A stretch of DNA of 64,000 nt from NCBI RefSeq assembly GCF_004795855.1, contig NZ_CP039252.1, positions 4,030,001-4,094,000 of the forward strand, given 5' to 3'. Shown in pieces: positions 9,192 to 17,364 of the stretch. A program made the translations under genes and the position numbers. Positions within the stretch are counted from its first letter, which is position 1. Each line of letters starts with the position of its first letter. The DNA is from Hydrogenophaga sp. PAMC20947 (GTDB lineage Bacteria > Pseudomonadota > Gammaproteobacteria > Burkholderiales > Burkholderiaceae_C). The notes under the pieces are model-generated. The model was not told the DNA's origin. It made no database searches and saw nothing but the letters and a program-made list of their open reading frames with translations.

Positions 9192-9943
9192 CGCAATTGG
9201 CTGATGAGTTGGGCCCGTGAACGTGCGCCCAACATCAGCAGCAAGGTGGAGACGTGGTTCTTGACCGTGCCTTCGGTCAAATTCGCATGGTCGGCGATCT
9301 GGCGGTTGGACCACCCAGTCAGGATCCAGTCGAGCACCTGGGCCTGTCGCGCCGAGACTTGCACCCATTCCCCTGAGGCTGTGCGCACCGCTCGACCATC
9401 GGCCAATGGGGGTGTGTTCGCCGGCGTTGTTGCTGGCCGGGGCTGGCCGTTGGCCAGGAGGCTCGGGGAAGCTGCTGGGGGCAGGCTGATGAGATCCAGG
9501 GCTTCGATGTAGCGCACCACCTGATCGAGGTCGCCCGATTTGGTCAGGTAGGCGCTGGCACCCAGGGCCAGCGCGTCGCGCTGAAGGCCGGGGTCGCTGA
9601 CGCCCGACAGCACGACCACATGGGCATTGGGGTAGCGGCTCATGAACGCGCTCACGCCCGACAGGCCGTGTGCATCGGGCAAGTGCAGATCAAGCAGCAC
9701 CAGCTGGATGGCGGTGGCGTTTTCCGCAAACACCGCCAACGCCTCTTGCAGGCTGTGGGCTTCAAAGACATTCAACACCTGACCATGGGCCTGCGCATGG
9801 GATTGCACCAGTGTGCGAAGCCCGAGGCGGAGCAGCTCATGGTCATCGACCACCAGCAAACCCTTGATCAAGGGGGCATCGGGGTGGGGATTCGGTTCGG
9901 GGTCCATGGCTTTGCTGATATTAGATGAGTTCGCCGGCGTCAC
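9188..9943 (-). CDS. LuxR-family response regulator
   Basis: This 251-residue two-component regulator has an N-terminal receiver (LLVVDDHELLRLGL, phospho-accepting aspartate in VLLDLHLPD, then YLTKSGD with the conserved lysine) and a C-terminal LuxR-type helix-turn-helix (VSARQAQVLDWILTGWSNRQIADHANLTEGTVKNHV, described here by its ends only). It is the first gene of an operon with the overlapping hybrid kinase, which is presumably its partner. The start at 9943 is a GTG preceded by a GAGG sequence; an in-frame ATG at 9907 (MDPEPNP) is a plausible alternative. Confidence 0.87.
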   Translation of the reverse strand: MTPANSSNISKAMDPEPNPHPDAPLIKGLLVVDDHELLRLGLRTLVQSHAQAHGQVLNVFEAHSLQEALAVFAENATAIQLVLLDLHLPDAHGLSGVSAFMSRYPNAHVVVLSGVSDPGLQRDALALGASAYLTKSGDLDQVVRYIEALDLISLPPAASPSLLANGQPRPATTPANTPPLADGRAVRTASGEWVQVSARQAQVLDWILTGWSNRQIADHANLTEGTVKNHVSTLLLMLGARSRAQLISQLR

Positions 9944-10006
9944 AAAGCCTCACATCTTTGGCGCCCTTGGTCGGGTCGCCCAGCGGTGACCCGCAGGTCG
10001 ACTGCG

Positions 10007-11314
10007 TCACGCCGAGAGGTGGGGTGGTGTGCGCATTTGCTCGGGGGTGGTGAAGTAGGCCGCTGAAGCGCCCATGCGCGCCTTGGCCAGTGCCAGTTCG
10101 TGCCGCGCCACACTGCGCAGGTGCACTTCATCGGGCCCGTCCATCAAGTGCAGGGCCCGGCCCCAGGTCCAGAAATAGGCCAGCGGTGTGTCGGGCGACA
10201 GGCCCATGGCGCCGAAGATCTGCATGGCGCGGTCCATCACCCGCGTTTGCAGCCCGGCGGCCACCACCTTGATCGCAGCCACCTGCGCGCGCACGTTGGC
10301 CACGTCGGTGCGTTCGGGGAGGTCGAGCAACCAGGCGCAGCGCAACACCAGCAAGCGCGCCTGATCGATCTCGATGCGCGACTGCGCGATCCATTCCTGC
10401 ACGTTGGCGTAGTCGGACAAGTGCCGCCCAAAGCTCTCGCGCTCCAGTGCGCGCTCGCTGGCCATTTCCAGCGCCAGCTCGCATTGTCCGATGGTGCGCA
10501 TGCAGTGGTGCACGCGCCCGGGGCCAAGGCGCGCTTGCGCCATGGAAAAACCGTCGCCCCAGCCCCCGAGCAGGTGGTCGGCGGGCACGCGCACGTTGCG
10601 AAACACGATCTCGCAGTGCCCTTCGGGTGCGTGGTGGTGCACCACCGGAATGTTGCGCACCACCTCAACACCTGGCGTGTTCAAGGGCAGCAGCAGCATG
10701 CTGTGGCCATGGTGTTTGTCAGCTGCAGCGTCGCTGGTGCCGGTGCTTTCATCCGCGTTGCGGGCCATCACGATCAGCAGCCGGCAGTTCGGGTGTGCCA
10801 CGCCGGTGATGAACCACTTGCGTCCGTTGAGCACCAGGGTGTCGCCGTCCCGCTTCACGGTGGTCTGCAGGTTGGTCGGGTCGGACGAGGCCACGTCGGG
10901 CTCCGACATGGCAAAGGCCGAGCGGATCTCGCCGTTCAGCAAAGGCTTAAGCCACTGCTTGCGTTGGGCCGGCGTGGCAAAGCGGTGCAGCAGCTCGGTG
11001 TTGCCGGTGTCGGGTGCGCTGCAGTTGAACACCTCGGCCGCCCAGGGCAAGCGGCCCATGGTCTCGGCCAACGGCGCGTAGTCGAGATTGCTCAGACGGG
11101 TGCCCGGCTCGTCATCGCGCAGACAGGGCAAGAACAGGTTCCAAAGACCCTCTTCACGCGCCAGGGATTTGAGGTCTTCCAGAAATGGAGGCGGGTAGAT
11201 GCCTTGCTGAACCGACTGGTGCCAGGCCGCGTTGTGCGGCAGCACGTAGCGCTGCATGAAGGTGCCCAGGCGCTGTTGCAGTGTCTGGGCAAGGGGGCTG
11301 TGTTCAAAGTCCAT
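10007..11314 (-). CDS. Acyl-CoA dehydrogenase
   Basis: This FAD-dependent acyl-CoA dehydrogenase (435 residues) is of the ACAD10/11-like group and would oxidise an acyl-CoA to its enoyl form and pass electrons to an electron transfer flavoprotein. Recognisable blocks are FAMSEPDVASSDPTN, LNGRKWFITG, RVPADHLLG, RESFGRHLSDYANVQ, AMQIFGAMGL and DGPDEVHLRSVAR. The ATG at 11314 (MDFEHSPLAQ) fits the family N-terminus. A perfect FNR/Dnr-type box lies about 80 bp upstream, so expression may be induced at low oxygen. The substrate cannot be read from the sequence. Confidence 0.92.
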   Translation of the reverse strand: MDFEHSPLAQTLQQRLGTFMQRYVLPHNAAWHQSVQQGIYPPPFLEDLKSLAREEGLWNLFLPCLRDDEPGTRLSNLDYAPLAETMGRLPWAAEVFNCSAPDTGNTELLHRFATPAQRKQWLKPLLNGEIRSAFAMSEPDVASSDPTNLQTTVKRDGDTLVLNGRKWFITGVAHPNCRLLIVMARNADESTGTSDAAADKHHGHSMLLLPLNTPGVEVVRNIPVVHHHAPEGHCEIVFRNVRVPADHLLGGWGDGFSMAQARLGPGRVHHCMRTIGQCELALEMASERALERESFGRHLSDYANVQEWIAQSRIEIDQARLLVLRCAWLLDLPERTDVANVRAQVAAIKVVAAGLQTRVMDRAMQIFGAMGLSPDTPLAYFWTWGRALHLMDGPDEVHLRSVARHELALAKARMGASAAYFTTPEQMRTPPHLSA

Positions 11315-11387
11315 GTGGCATTCTGGGCAACAGGCGGACGTGATCGTTTGCACGCCGGGGACAGTCCCAGGGGTTTGTGGCCCGGCG

Positions 11388-11401
11388 TTGATCTGGATCA
11401 A
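11388..11401 (-). promoter_or_regulatory. FNR/ANR/Dnr-type binding site (TTGATccagATCAA)
   Basis: The 14 bases match the consensus TTGAT-N4-ATCAA exactly in both arms. The box lies in the short gap between the ubiD stop and the acyl-CoA dehydrogenase start, with its centre about 80 bp from that ATG, a usual distance for an activator site near position -41.5 of a promoter. Function is inferred from the match only. Confidence 0.7.
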
Positions 11402-11449
11402 ACCGACCTTGCCGGCAACCGCTTGCTCAGGCCTTGGGCATCGTCAACG

Positions 11450-12943
11450 TCAAAGGCCCAGCCGATTGGCCAGGTTGTTCATGCGCTGGCTCACCGCTGG
11501 GCTCATGCTCATCACGCGGCCCCATTCGCGTTGTGTTTCGCCCGGCCATTTGTTGGTCGCGTCCATGCCCATCTTGCTGCCCAGGCCGCTCACCGGCGAG
11601 GCGAAGTCGAGGTAGTCGATGGGGGTGTTCTCGATCATCATGCAGTCGCGCACCGGGTCCATGCGCGTGGTCATGGCCCAGATGACTTCCTTCCAGTCGC
11701 GCACGTCCACGTCTTCGTCCACCACCAGCACAAACTTGGTGTACATGAACTGGCGCAAGTGGCTCCACACACCCATCATCACCCGCCGCGCATGGCCGGG
11801 GTAGGCCTTGCGGATCTGCACCACGGCCATGCGGTAGCTGCAGGCTTCGGGGGGCAAATGAAAATCGGTGATCTCGGGGAACTGGCGCTGCAGGAGCGGG
11901 ATGAACAGTTCGTTCATTGCCAGCCCGAGCACAGCGGGTTCGTCGGGCGGCTTGCCGGTGTAGGTCGAGTGGTAGATGGCGTCGCTTCGCATCGTGATGC
12001 GCTCCACCGTGAACACCGGGAATTCGGCGCGTTCGTTGTAGTAGCCGGTGTGGTCGCCGTAAGGGCCTTCCAGTGCGTGTTGCCAGCCGCTGGGGTGCGT
12101 GGCGTCGGGCAGGATGTGGCCTTCGAGCACGATCTCGGCCGAGGCCGGCACCTTGAGCGGCACGCCCAGGGCCGATGTCACTTCGGTGCGTGCACCCCGC
12201 AGCAAGCCGGCAAACTGGTATTCGGAGAGGCTGTCGGGCACGGGCGTGACCGCACCGAGGATGGTGGCCGGATCGGCGCCCAACGCGACGGCCACCGGGT
12301 AGGGCTGGCCGGGGTTCTGCTGGCAATGGTCGCGAAAGTCGAGCGCGCCGCCGCGGTGCGCCAGCCAGCGCACGATGAGCTGGTTGCGTGACAACACCTG
12401 CTGGCGGTAGATGCCGAGGTTTTGCCGCGTTTTGTGCGGGCCTTTGGTGATCACCAGGCCCCAGGTGATGAGGGGCGCCACGTCGTCGGGCCAGCAATGT
12501 TGAATGGGCAGGCGGGCGAGATCCACATCGGTGCCTTCCCAAACCACGTCCTGGCAGGGTGCGGACGATCGATCCTTGGGCGTCATGTGCCACAGGGTCT
12601 TGAGCATGCTGCTCAGACCCACCATGTCTTTCAGGCCCTTGGGCGCTTCAGGCTCTTTGAGGGCGGCCAGTACCTCGCCGAAGCGGCGCAGGTCGGCCAG
12701 TTTCCCCACGCCCATGGCGCGCGCCACGCGGGACGTGGTGCCAAACAGGTTGCCCAGCACGGGCAAGGTGTGGCCCGGCACATTTTCAAACAGCAGGGCC
12801 GGGCCCTCGGCCCGCAGCACGCGGTCGCACAGCGCCGTCATTTCCAGGTGCGGTGACACCGGTTCCCGCACACGCCGCAAATCGCCTGTGCTTTCGAGCA
12901 AGGTCATGAAGTCGCGCAGGTCTTTGTAAATCAAGGGGCTCAC
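11450..12943 (-). CDS. ubiD: UbiD, prenylated-FMN-dependent 4-hydroxy-3-polyprenylbenzoate decarboxylase
   Basis: At 497 residues this is a full-length UbiD, which removes the carboxyl group of 4-hydroxy-3-polyprenylbenzoate in ubiquinone synthesis using prenylated FMN. The N-terminus [20 protein letters not shown] and blocks such as [46 protein letters not shown] and [11 protein letters not shown] are typical. Its ATG overlaps the stop of ubiX (ATGA), so cofactor supply and decarboxylase are coupled. It ends the anaerobic ubiquinone operon that starts at ubiU. Confidence 0.95.
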   Translation of the reverse strand: MSPLIYKDLRDFMTLLESTGDLRRVREPVSPHLEMTALCDRVLRAEGPALLFENVPGHTLPVLGNLFGTTSRVARAMGVGKLADLRRFGEVLAALKEPEAPKGLKDMVGLSSMLKTLWHMTPKDRSSAPCQDVVWEGTDVDLARLPIQHCWPDDVAPLITWGLVITKGPHKTRQNLGIYRQQVLSRNQLIVRWLAHRGGALDFRDHCQQNPGQPYPVAVALGADPATILGAVTPVPDSLSEYQFAGLLRGARTEVTSALGVPLKVPASAEIVLEGHILPDATHPSGWQHALEGPYGDHTGYYNERAEFPVFTVERITMRSDAIYHSTYTGKPPDEPAVLGLAMNELFIPLLQRQFPEITDFHLPPEACSYRMAVVQIRKAYPGHARRVMMGVWSHLRQFMYTKFVLVVDEDVDVRDWKEVIWAMTTRMDPVRDCMMIENTPIDYLDFASPVSGLGSKMGMDATNKWPGETQREWGRVMSMSPAVSQRMNNLANRLGL

Positions 12944-13563
12944 ACTGTTTCGGAGGCCGCGTGCAAACCCGCCCAGCGGCTGCTCAGGATGTGCGGCACA
13001 TCGAGGAGATCGAGCACGCGGGCCACGCTGGCGCTCACGATGTCGTCCACCGTCTGTGGCTTCAGATAGAACGCGGGCATGGGCGGACAGACGATAGCCC
13101 CCATTTCGGTCACGCTCACCATGTTGCGCAGGTGGCCCAGGTGCAATGGCGTCTCGCGCGCCATCAGCACCAGGCGGCGCCGTTCTTTGAGCATCACGTC
13201 GGCGGCTCGGGTGATCAGGTTGTCAGACAGGCCGTGGGCGATGGCCGCGAGTGTGCGCATGGAGCAGGGCGCCACCACCATGGACTGGCAGCGAAACGAG
13301 CCGCTGGCCGGGCCGGCGCCGATGTGAGCGGCGTCGTGCAGCGTGTGCACCAAAGGGCTCAGCGCGTCGGGGCCCATACCGAGTTCGTGGCGCAGCGTGA
13401 GCCAGCCTGCGTCGGACACCACCAGGTGGGGTTCGATGCCGGGTGCGCTGCCCAGGGCTTGCAGCAGGCGCAGGCCGTACACCGCGCCGCTGGCGCCGGT
13501 GATGGCGACCAGCACACGGCGGGGGACTGCCATGGGATCGATGGGGATACCCGGTTCACGCAT
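12940..13563 (-). CDS. ubiX: UbiX, flavin prenyltransferase
   Basis: UbiX attaches a dimethylallyl group to FMN and makes the prenylated FMN cofactor that UbiD needs. The hallmark [20 protein letters not shown] nucleotide-binding start is present, followed by [45 protein letters not shown] and [16 protein letters not shown] chose the ATG at 13563 (MREPGIPID), which overlaps the preceding gene's stop by eight bases; an internal ATG at 13533 (MAVPRRVLV) would give 197 residues and is also possible. The stop overlaps the ubiD start. Confidence 0.95.
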   Translation of the reverse strand: MREPGIPIDPMAVPRRVLVAITGASGAVYGLRLLQALGSAPGIEPHLVVSDAGWLTLRHELGMGPDALSPLVHTLHDAAHIGAGPASGSFRCQSMVVAPCSMRTLAAIAHGLSDNLITRAADVMLKERRRLVLMARETPLHLGHLRNMVSVTEMGAIVCPPMPAFYLKPQTVDDIVSASVARVLDLLDVPHILSSRWAGLHAASETV

Positions 13564-13969
13564 GGGCTGAAGCGGTTCTCGCTGGGTCGGGTGCTTGCTG
13601 CAGCGGATGCTCACGCAGGTCGGCACTCACCTGGTCCAGCACGGCCGCCGCTTGCGTCGGGTCAAAGTCTTCATGCTGGCGCTTGCGCACGCCGTGGGTG
13701 TGCAACTGGTGGTAGCGGTCGGGCTGCAGACCATGGCGCGCCAGGCAGCTTTTGACGCAGGCCAGCGGGCAGCCGTCAAGCGCGACGATGGGGCGACCGG
13801 ACTTTGCCGTTTTCACGAGGTGCGGCACGTCACCACCCACGCCGGCGATGCACGACATTTCGGCCAGGCCGCGCCGGTCCAGCTGCAAGGCCACATGGTT
13901 GGCGAGCTGGGCGGCGCTGGAGCAGCCCGAGCAGGCATACACGAGCGGGAGGGCTTCAGTGTCTTTCAT
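13556..13969 (-). CDS. Putative zinc-binding protein (DGC-domain type) in the anaerobic ubiquinone operon
   Basis: This 137-residue protein matches the cysteine pattern of the small DGC-type putative zinc-binding family: YACSGCSSAAQLANHVA, EMSCIAGVGGDVPHLV, ALDGCPLACVKSCL. The cysteines could hold a metal or cluster. Its function is not established. It overlaps the ends of both ubiT (14 bases) and ubiX (8 bases), so it is an embedded member of the ubiquinone operon. A role in metal or Fe-S supply to UbiU/UbiV would be an inference from context only. Confidence 0.8.
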   Translation of the reverse strand: MKDTEALPLVYACSGCSSAAQLANHVALQLDRRGLAEMSCIAGVGGDVPHLVKTAKSGRPIVALDGCPLACVKSCLARHGLQPDRYHQLHTHGVRKRQHEDFDPTQAAAVLDQVSADLREHPLQQAPDPARTASAHA

Positions 13970-14462
13970 GGAACGATGGCGCGCGGGTGGTCCGTGGGCC
14001 TTTGAATCGGGCCAGCACGGCCGAGGGTTTCCAGGCCGCCAGATCGAGCACGGGGAGCTCCATGGCGTCGAGTGCGTTCTTGACCACCAGACCCAGCTCG
14101 GTGTCCCCTTGCATGGACAGGCGGCGGTTGAAGAACAGCGTATCGGGGTCGTCCAGGCGCCGGGCCAGGCGCACAAAATCGTGGGCGTTGGCGCTCAGCG
14201 TGAGGTCGGGGGCGGTCGCCTCCGGCGACGCGGGGCGGAACCTGCCGCCGCGCCAGACAAAATCGAAATTCAGACGGGCGTCGCGCACCTCAATGCGAAA
14301 GCGCTTGTTCAGCAAGACCTGGGTGACGTCGCCAGGCAACTGCCGGGCCAGGACCAGATTCAAGCCAGTGACCAGCAGCAGAGAGCCCGGGAAGGCGGGC
14401 AGGCGGGCGAGAGCCGAGCCGATGGGTGCGGGCACCGTGGGGTGCGTGGTGTGAAGGGTCAT
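13956..14462 (-). CDS. ubiT: UbiT, SCP2-domain lipid-binding factor for anaerobic ubiquinone synthesis
   Basis: This 168-residue SCP2-type protein corresponds to YhbT/UbiT, the accessory factor thought to bind ubiquinone intermediates in the oxygen-independent pathway with UbiU and UbiV. Typical parts are LNLVLARQLPGD, RIEVRDARLNFDFVW, DLTLSANAHDFVRLARRLDDPDTLFFNRRL (described by its ends) and GDTELGLVVKNALDAMELP. The 3' end overlaps the zinc-binding protein gene. It sits downstream of ubiU, ubiV and the HlyIII-like gene on the same strand. Confidence 0.92.
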   Translation of the reverse strand: MTLHTTHPTVPAPIGSALARLPAFPGSLLLVTGLNLVLARQLPGDVTQVLLNKRFRIEVRDARLNFDFVWRGGRFRPASPEATAPDLTLSANAHDFVRLARRLDDPDTLFFNRRLSMQGDTELGLVVKNALDAMELPVLDLAAWKPSAVLARFKGPRTTRAPSFHERH

Positions 14463-14490
14463 CGGATGGATCCAGGGTAGGCGCGGGGGT

Positions 14491-15108
14491 TCAGGCCACG
14501 TACATCAACATCGTGAAAAAGTGGCAGGTGCTGCCGGCGAGCACGAACACATGCCACACGCCGTGGCCGTGGCGCAGTTTGTGGTCGGTGGCGTAGAAGG
14601 CGATGCCCAGCGTGTAAAAGGCGCCACCAGCGGCCAGCCAGGCGAATCCGCCGGGCGTGAGCGCCTGCCACAACGGCACCACGGCGACGACGGCCAGCCA
14701 GCCCATCAGCACATAGATCACCATCGACCACACGCGTGCGCCGCGCGCCAGCCAGACCTCTTGCGCGATGCCGAGCAGGGCCAGGCTCCAGACGACGCCC
14801 AGCAGTGTCCAGCCCCAGGGGCCGCGCAGCGAGACCAGCGCAATCGGCGTGTAGCTGCCCGCGATCAACAGGTAGATGCTGCAGTGGTCGAGCTTCTGGA
14901 ACACTGCTTTGGCGCGCCCACGCAGGGCGTGGTAGAGCGTGGATGCGAGGTACAACAAGACCAGCGCCACCCCGTAGACACTGAAGCCGACGATCTTCCA
15001 GGGGTCGGCCAGCAGGGCGGCCAGGGTGATGAGCACGGTGGCGCCGATGAGGGCCAGCACCGCGCCCACCATGTGGCTGATGCTGTTGAAACGTTCGCCC
15101 ACGATCAT
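14491..15108 (-). CDS. Hemolysin III / PAQR-family membrane protein
   Basis: This 205-residue protein has seven predicted helices and resembles the bacterial hemolysin III (YqfA/TrhA) branch of the PAQR superfamily. Conserved residues are visible: ERFNSISHMVGA, ASTLYHALRG, LDHCSIYLLIAGSYTPIAL, and KLRHGHGVWHVFVLAGSTCHFF, in which the histidines and aspartate form the metal site. In other bacteria these proteins affect membrane lipid homeostasis; haemolysis is not implied. It lies between ubiV and ubiT, which is unusual and suggests a membrane or quinone-lipid connection. Confidence 0.9.
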   Translation of the reverse strand: MIVGERFNSISHMVGAVLALIGATVLITLAALLADPWKIVGFSVYGVALVLLYLASTLYHALRGRAKAVFQKLDHCSIYLLIAGSYTPIALVSLRGPWGWTLLGVVWSLALLGIAQEVWLARGARVWSMVIYVLMGWLAVVAVVPLWQALTPGGFAWLAAGGAFYTLGIAFYATDHKLRHGHGVWHVFVLAGSTCHFFTMLMYVA

Positions 15109-15133
15109 GTGTTTGTTCCCTCTTGCCGCTGGG

Positions 15134-16057
15134 TCAGGCAGCGACCGGCAAGCCGCCGGGCGCCACGCGGTTCAGCCCGGGTTGGCCGTGCCAGTAGCCG
15201 TTGCAATCTTCCGCTGGCAGGAGGGGCAGCAGCGCGTCCCGCGCCTGGGCGCCGCTCAGCGTCTGGCGTCGAACCGCGTCGTAAAGTGCGATCACCTCGG
15301 CGGTGTGCTGGGCTTGCGGGCTGATGCGCGCCATGTCCACACTCAGCGCCACCAGATCGTCCCAGGCGTCGATCAGGCTGTGCACCTTGGCCGACTGGGT
15401 CTGGATACCGTTGAGCACCAGGAACTCGGTGTCTTCGCGGGTTTTGAGCATCAAGCCGTCGGGGTGTTCGATGCAGCGGAACTGGCAATCGTCCTTGGGC
15501 AGATTGCAATGACGCGCGGTGAAACACCGGGCTGAGAAGGCCAGCGGCAGACGGCCGTGGGCGAACACCTCGGTCTGCAGACCCGCAGGGCGGGCGGCCT
15601 GCATCAGCGCGAGGTCGGACTTGGGCATCTCCAGCGGCGCCACCCAGCGTGTGGCCCCCATGCCGTGCATCCACTGCAGCGTCGGCTGGTTGTAGATGTT
15701 GAGGTGGGGCCCGGCGACAAAGCTGCGTGGGTGCGCATGCAAACTCTGCACCGCCCCCATGTCGTTGGCCTCGACGCCGTGCTCGGTTTGCGCGGTGATC
15801 TTGTGCATGGCACTCACGTCGGAGCCCGACTCCAGCAGCACCATGGTGGACAGCACCACCTCCTTGCCGGCCTCACGCAGCAGCGTGGCAATGTCGAACC
15901 AGTCAGACAGACGCAATTCGTGGCGTCGCGAGCAGGTCACTTCACCGAGGTAGACGGTGTCCACAGGCGTTGCCGCCATGGCCTCGTAAAAGTCGAAGGT
16001 GGTCAGACGCGGCCAGTAGTACTGCAAGGGTCCTAGCGCAAGTTTCATTTCAGTCAT
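15134..16057 (-). CDS. ubiV: UbiV, U32-family Fe-S subunit for oxygen-independent ubiquinone hydroxylation
   Basis: This U32 peptidase-like protein (307 residues) corresponds to UbiV (YhbV), which forms a 4Fe-4S heterodimer with UbiU and hydroxylates ubiquinone precursors without oxygen. The cluster cysteines are visible in EVTCSRRHEL and in the group CFTARHCN...DDCQFRC. Other blocks are DTVYLGEV, VLLESGSDVSAM and RLPLAFSARCF. It follows ubiU on the same strand; the gap of about 130 bases contains a dispersed repeat with strong hairpin potential. Confidence 0.94.
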   Translation of the reverse strand: MTEMKLALGPLQYYWPRLTTFDFYEAMAATPVDTVYLGEVTCSRRHELRLSDWFDIATLLREAGKEVVLSTMVLLESGSDVSAMHKITAQTEHGVEANDMGAVQSLHAHPRSFVAGPHLNIYNQPTLQWMHGMGATRWVAPLEMPKSDLALMQAARPAGLQTEVFAHGRLPLAFSARCFTARHCNLPKDDCQFRCIEHPDGLMLKTREDTEFLVLNGIQTQSAKVHSLIDAWDDLVALSVDMARISPQAQHTAEVIALYDAVRRQTLSGAQARDALLPLLPAEDCNGYWHGQPGLNRVAPGGLPVAA

Positions 16058-16112
16058 CCATCAAATGGCTCGAGTGCCAAATCGCGATCCGGAGCGCGTG
16101 TCCCAACCCAGC

Positions 16113-16188
16113 ACACGCCGTGGAACCGGCTTTGCCGGGCCACAGGCGTGGTCCCCCTGGGGGGAAGCCGCGGAGCGGCGCAGGGGGG
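16113..16188. repeat. Dispersed intergenic repeat, copy between ubiU and ubiV
   Basis: The block contains GGAACCGGCTTTGCCGGGCC, itself a hairpin, followed by GTGGTCCCCCTGGGGGGA and a GC-rich G6 end. Read on the other strand it matches the copy at 34120-34207 over GGCCCGGCAAAGCCGGTTCC and a following CTGGGTTGGG. It sits inside the ubiUV transcription unit, so it could act as a partial terminator or mRNA stabiliser. Confidence 0.6.
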
Positions 16189-16191
16189 AAT

Positions 16192-17226
16192 TCACTTCCA
16201 GGGCCGGTGGTAAGCGCCCAGCGTGTGCTGCTGGCCTTCGGCCACCTGATCGAGCGCCGACGTCCAGGCCCCCTTGGGGGCGTAGTGCTGCGGCTGGGCC
16301 AGACAGTGGTCGATGGCTTCGCGCCAGACCTTTGTCACCTGGGCCACATAGGCGGGGCTGCGCTGGCGGCCCTCGATCTTGATGGCGCGCACGCCGAACT
16401 GCAGCAGTTGCGGCAGCAGCGACAAAGTGTTGAGGCTGGTGGGCTCTTCGATGGCGTAGTAACTGTGGTCTTCTGCCACGTCAAAGCGGCCTTTGCACAG
16501 CGTGGGATATCCCGCGCTTTCGCCTGGGGCATAGCGGTCAATCAAAACGCCGTTGAGCCGCGACTCCAGCCCTTGGGGCGTTTCCTGCCAGCGCACCGCC
16601 TTGGGCGGCGAGCACACGCCGTGGGTGTTGGGGGATTCGCCGGTGACATATGAAGAGAGCGCACAGCGGCCCTCGACCATCACACACAGGCTGCCAAAGC
16701 CAAACACCTCGATCTCCACCGGCGTCTTCTGGATCACCTGGCGCACCTGGTCCAGCGAGAGCACGCGCGGCAACACCGCACGCGAAATGCCGAACTGCTG
16801 GTGGTACAGGTTGATGGCATCGAAATTGGTGGCCGAGCCCTGCACCGAGAGGTGCAAGCGCAGCTGCGGGTGGCGTTTGCAGGCATAGGCCATCAGGCCG
16901 GGATCGGCCAGGATGATGGCGTCTACGCCGAAGTTGGCCGCCTTGTCGACCGCGTGTTGCCAGCGTTCGGGCTGAGCCGCCTGCGGATACGTGTTGAGCG
17001 CCATGTAGACCTGACAGCCCCGGGCGTGGGCGTAGCTCACACCGCTGGCCATCGCTGCGTCGTCAAAATTCAGACCGGCGAAGTTGCGCGCGTTGGTGGC
17101 GTCGCGCAAGCCGAGGTAGACGCAGTTGGCGCCGTTGTCCACGGCCGCTTTGAGCGCGGGCAAACTGCCGGCCGGGCAGACGAGGTCGAGGGAGGGGGTG
17201 GGTGGGGTCGTGCGGTCTGAGGCCAT
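16192..17226 (-). CDS. ubiU: UbiU, U32-family Fe-S subunit for oxygen-independent ubiquinone hydroxylation
   Basis: This 344-residue U32 protein corresponds to UbiU (YhbU), the partner of UbiV. The N-terminal LVCPAGSLPALKAAVDNGAN and GLRDATNARNFAGLNF are diagnostic, and the cluster cysteines are visible in GSLCVMVEGRCALSS, THGVCSPP and TLCKGRFD. It is the first gene of the minus-strand anaerobic ubiquinone cluster. Two FNR/Dnr-like boxes lie 74-113 bp upstream of its ATG, so induction at low oxygen is likely. In known species UbiUVT supports ubiquinone synthesis during nitrate respiration. Confidence 0.95.
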   Translation of the reverse strand: MASDRTTPPTPSLDLVCPAGSLPALKAAVDNGANCVYLGLRDATNARNFAGLNFDDAAMASGVSYAHARGCQVYMALNTYPQAAQPERWQHAVDKAANFGVDAIILADPGLMAYACKRHPQLRLHLSVQGSATNFDAINLYHQQFGISRAVLPRVLSLDQVRQVIQKTPVEIEVFGFGSLCVMVEGRCALSSYVTGESPNTHGVCSPPKAVRWQETPQGLESRLNGVLIDRYAPGESAGYPTLCKGRFDVAEDHSYYAIEEPTSLNTLSLLPQLLQFGVRAIKIEGRQRSPAYVAQVTKVWREAIDHCLAQPQHYAPKGAWTSALDQVAEGQQHTLGAYHRPWK

Positions 17227-17299
17227 GGCGGTTGCATCGTTGAGGGCGGACCTTGAGGGCCAGCCGGCGCGAAGGTAACAGGGCTGCAGCGGTTGAAGT

Positions 17300-17313
17300 T
17301 TGATTCAAGTCAA
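17300..17313. promoter_or_regulatory. FNR/Dnr-like box (TTGATtcaaGTCAA) upstream of ubiU
   Basis: Nine of the ten arm positions match TTGAT-N4-ATCAA. Its centre is about 80 bp from the ubiU start codon. A second similar box follows at 17326. The gene on the other side (ric) ends at 17365 and is on the same strand, so the boxes can only serve ubiU. Confidence 0.6.
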
Positions 17314-17325
17314 AGCGCGCCTGAC

Positions 17326-17339
17326 TTGATCTGGCTCAA
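17326..17339. promoter_or_regulatory. Second FNR/Dnr-like box (TTGATctggCTCAA) upstream of ubiU
   Basis: Nine of ten arm positions match the FNR consensus. Its centre lies 26 bp from that of the first box. Tandem boxes often tune activation against repression; which of them is used cannot be told here. Confidence 0.5.
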
Positions 17340-17364
17340 ACCGGTGCACCTGCGGACGAATCAC

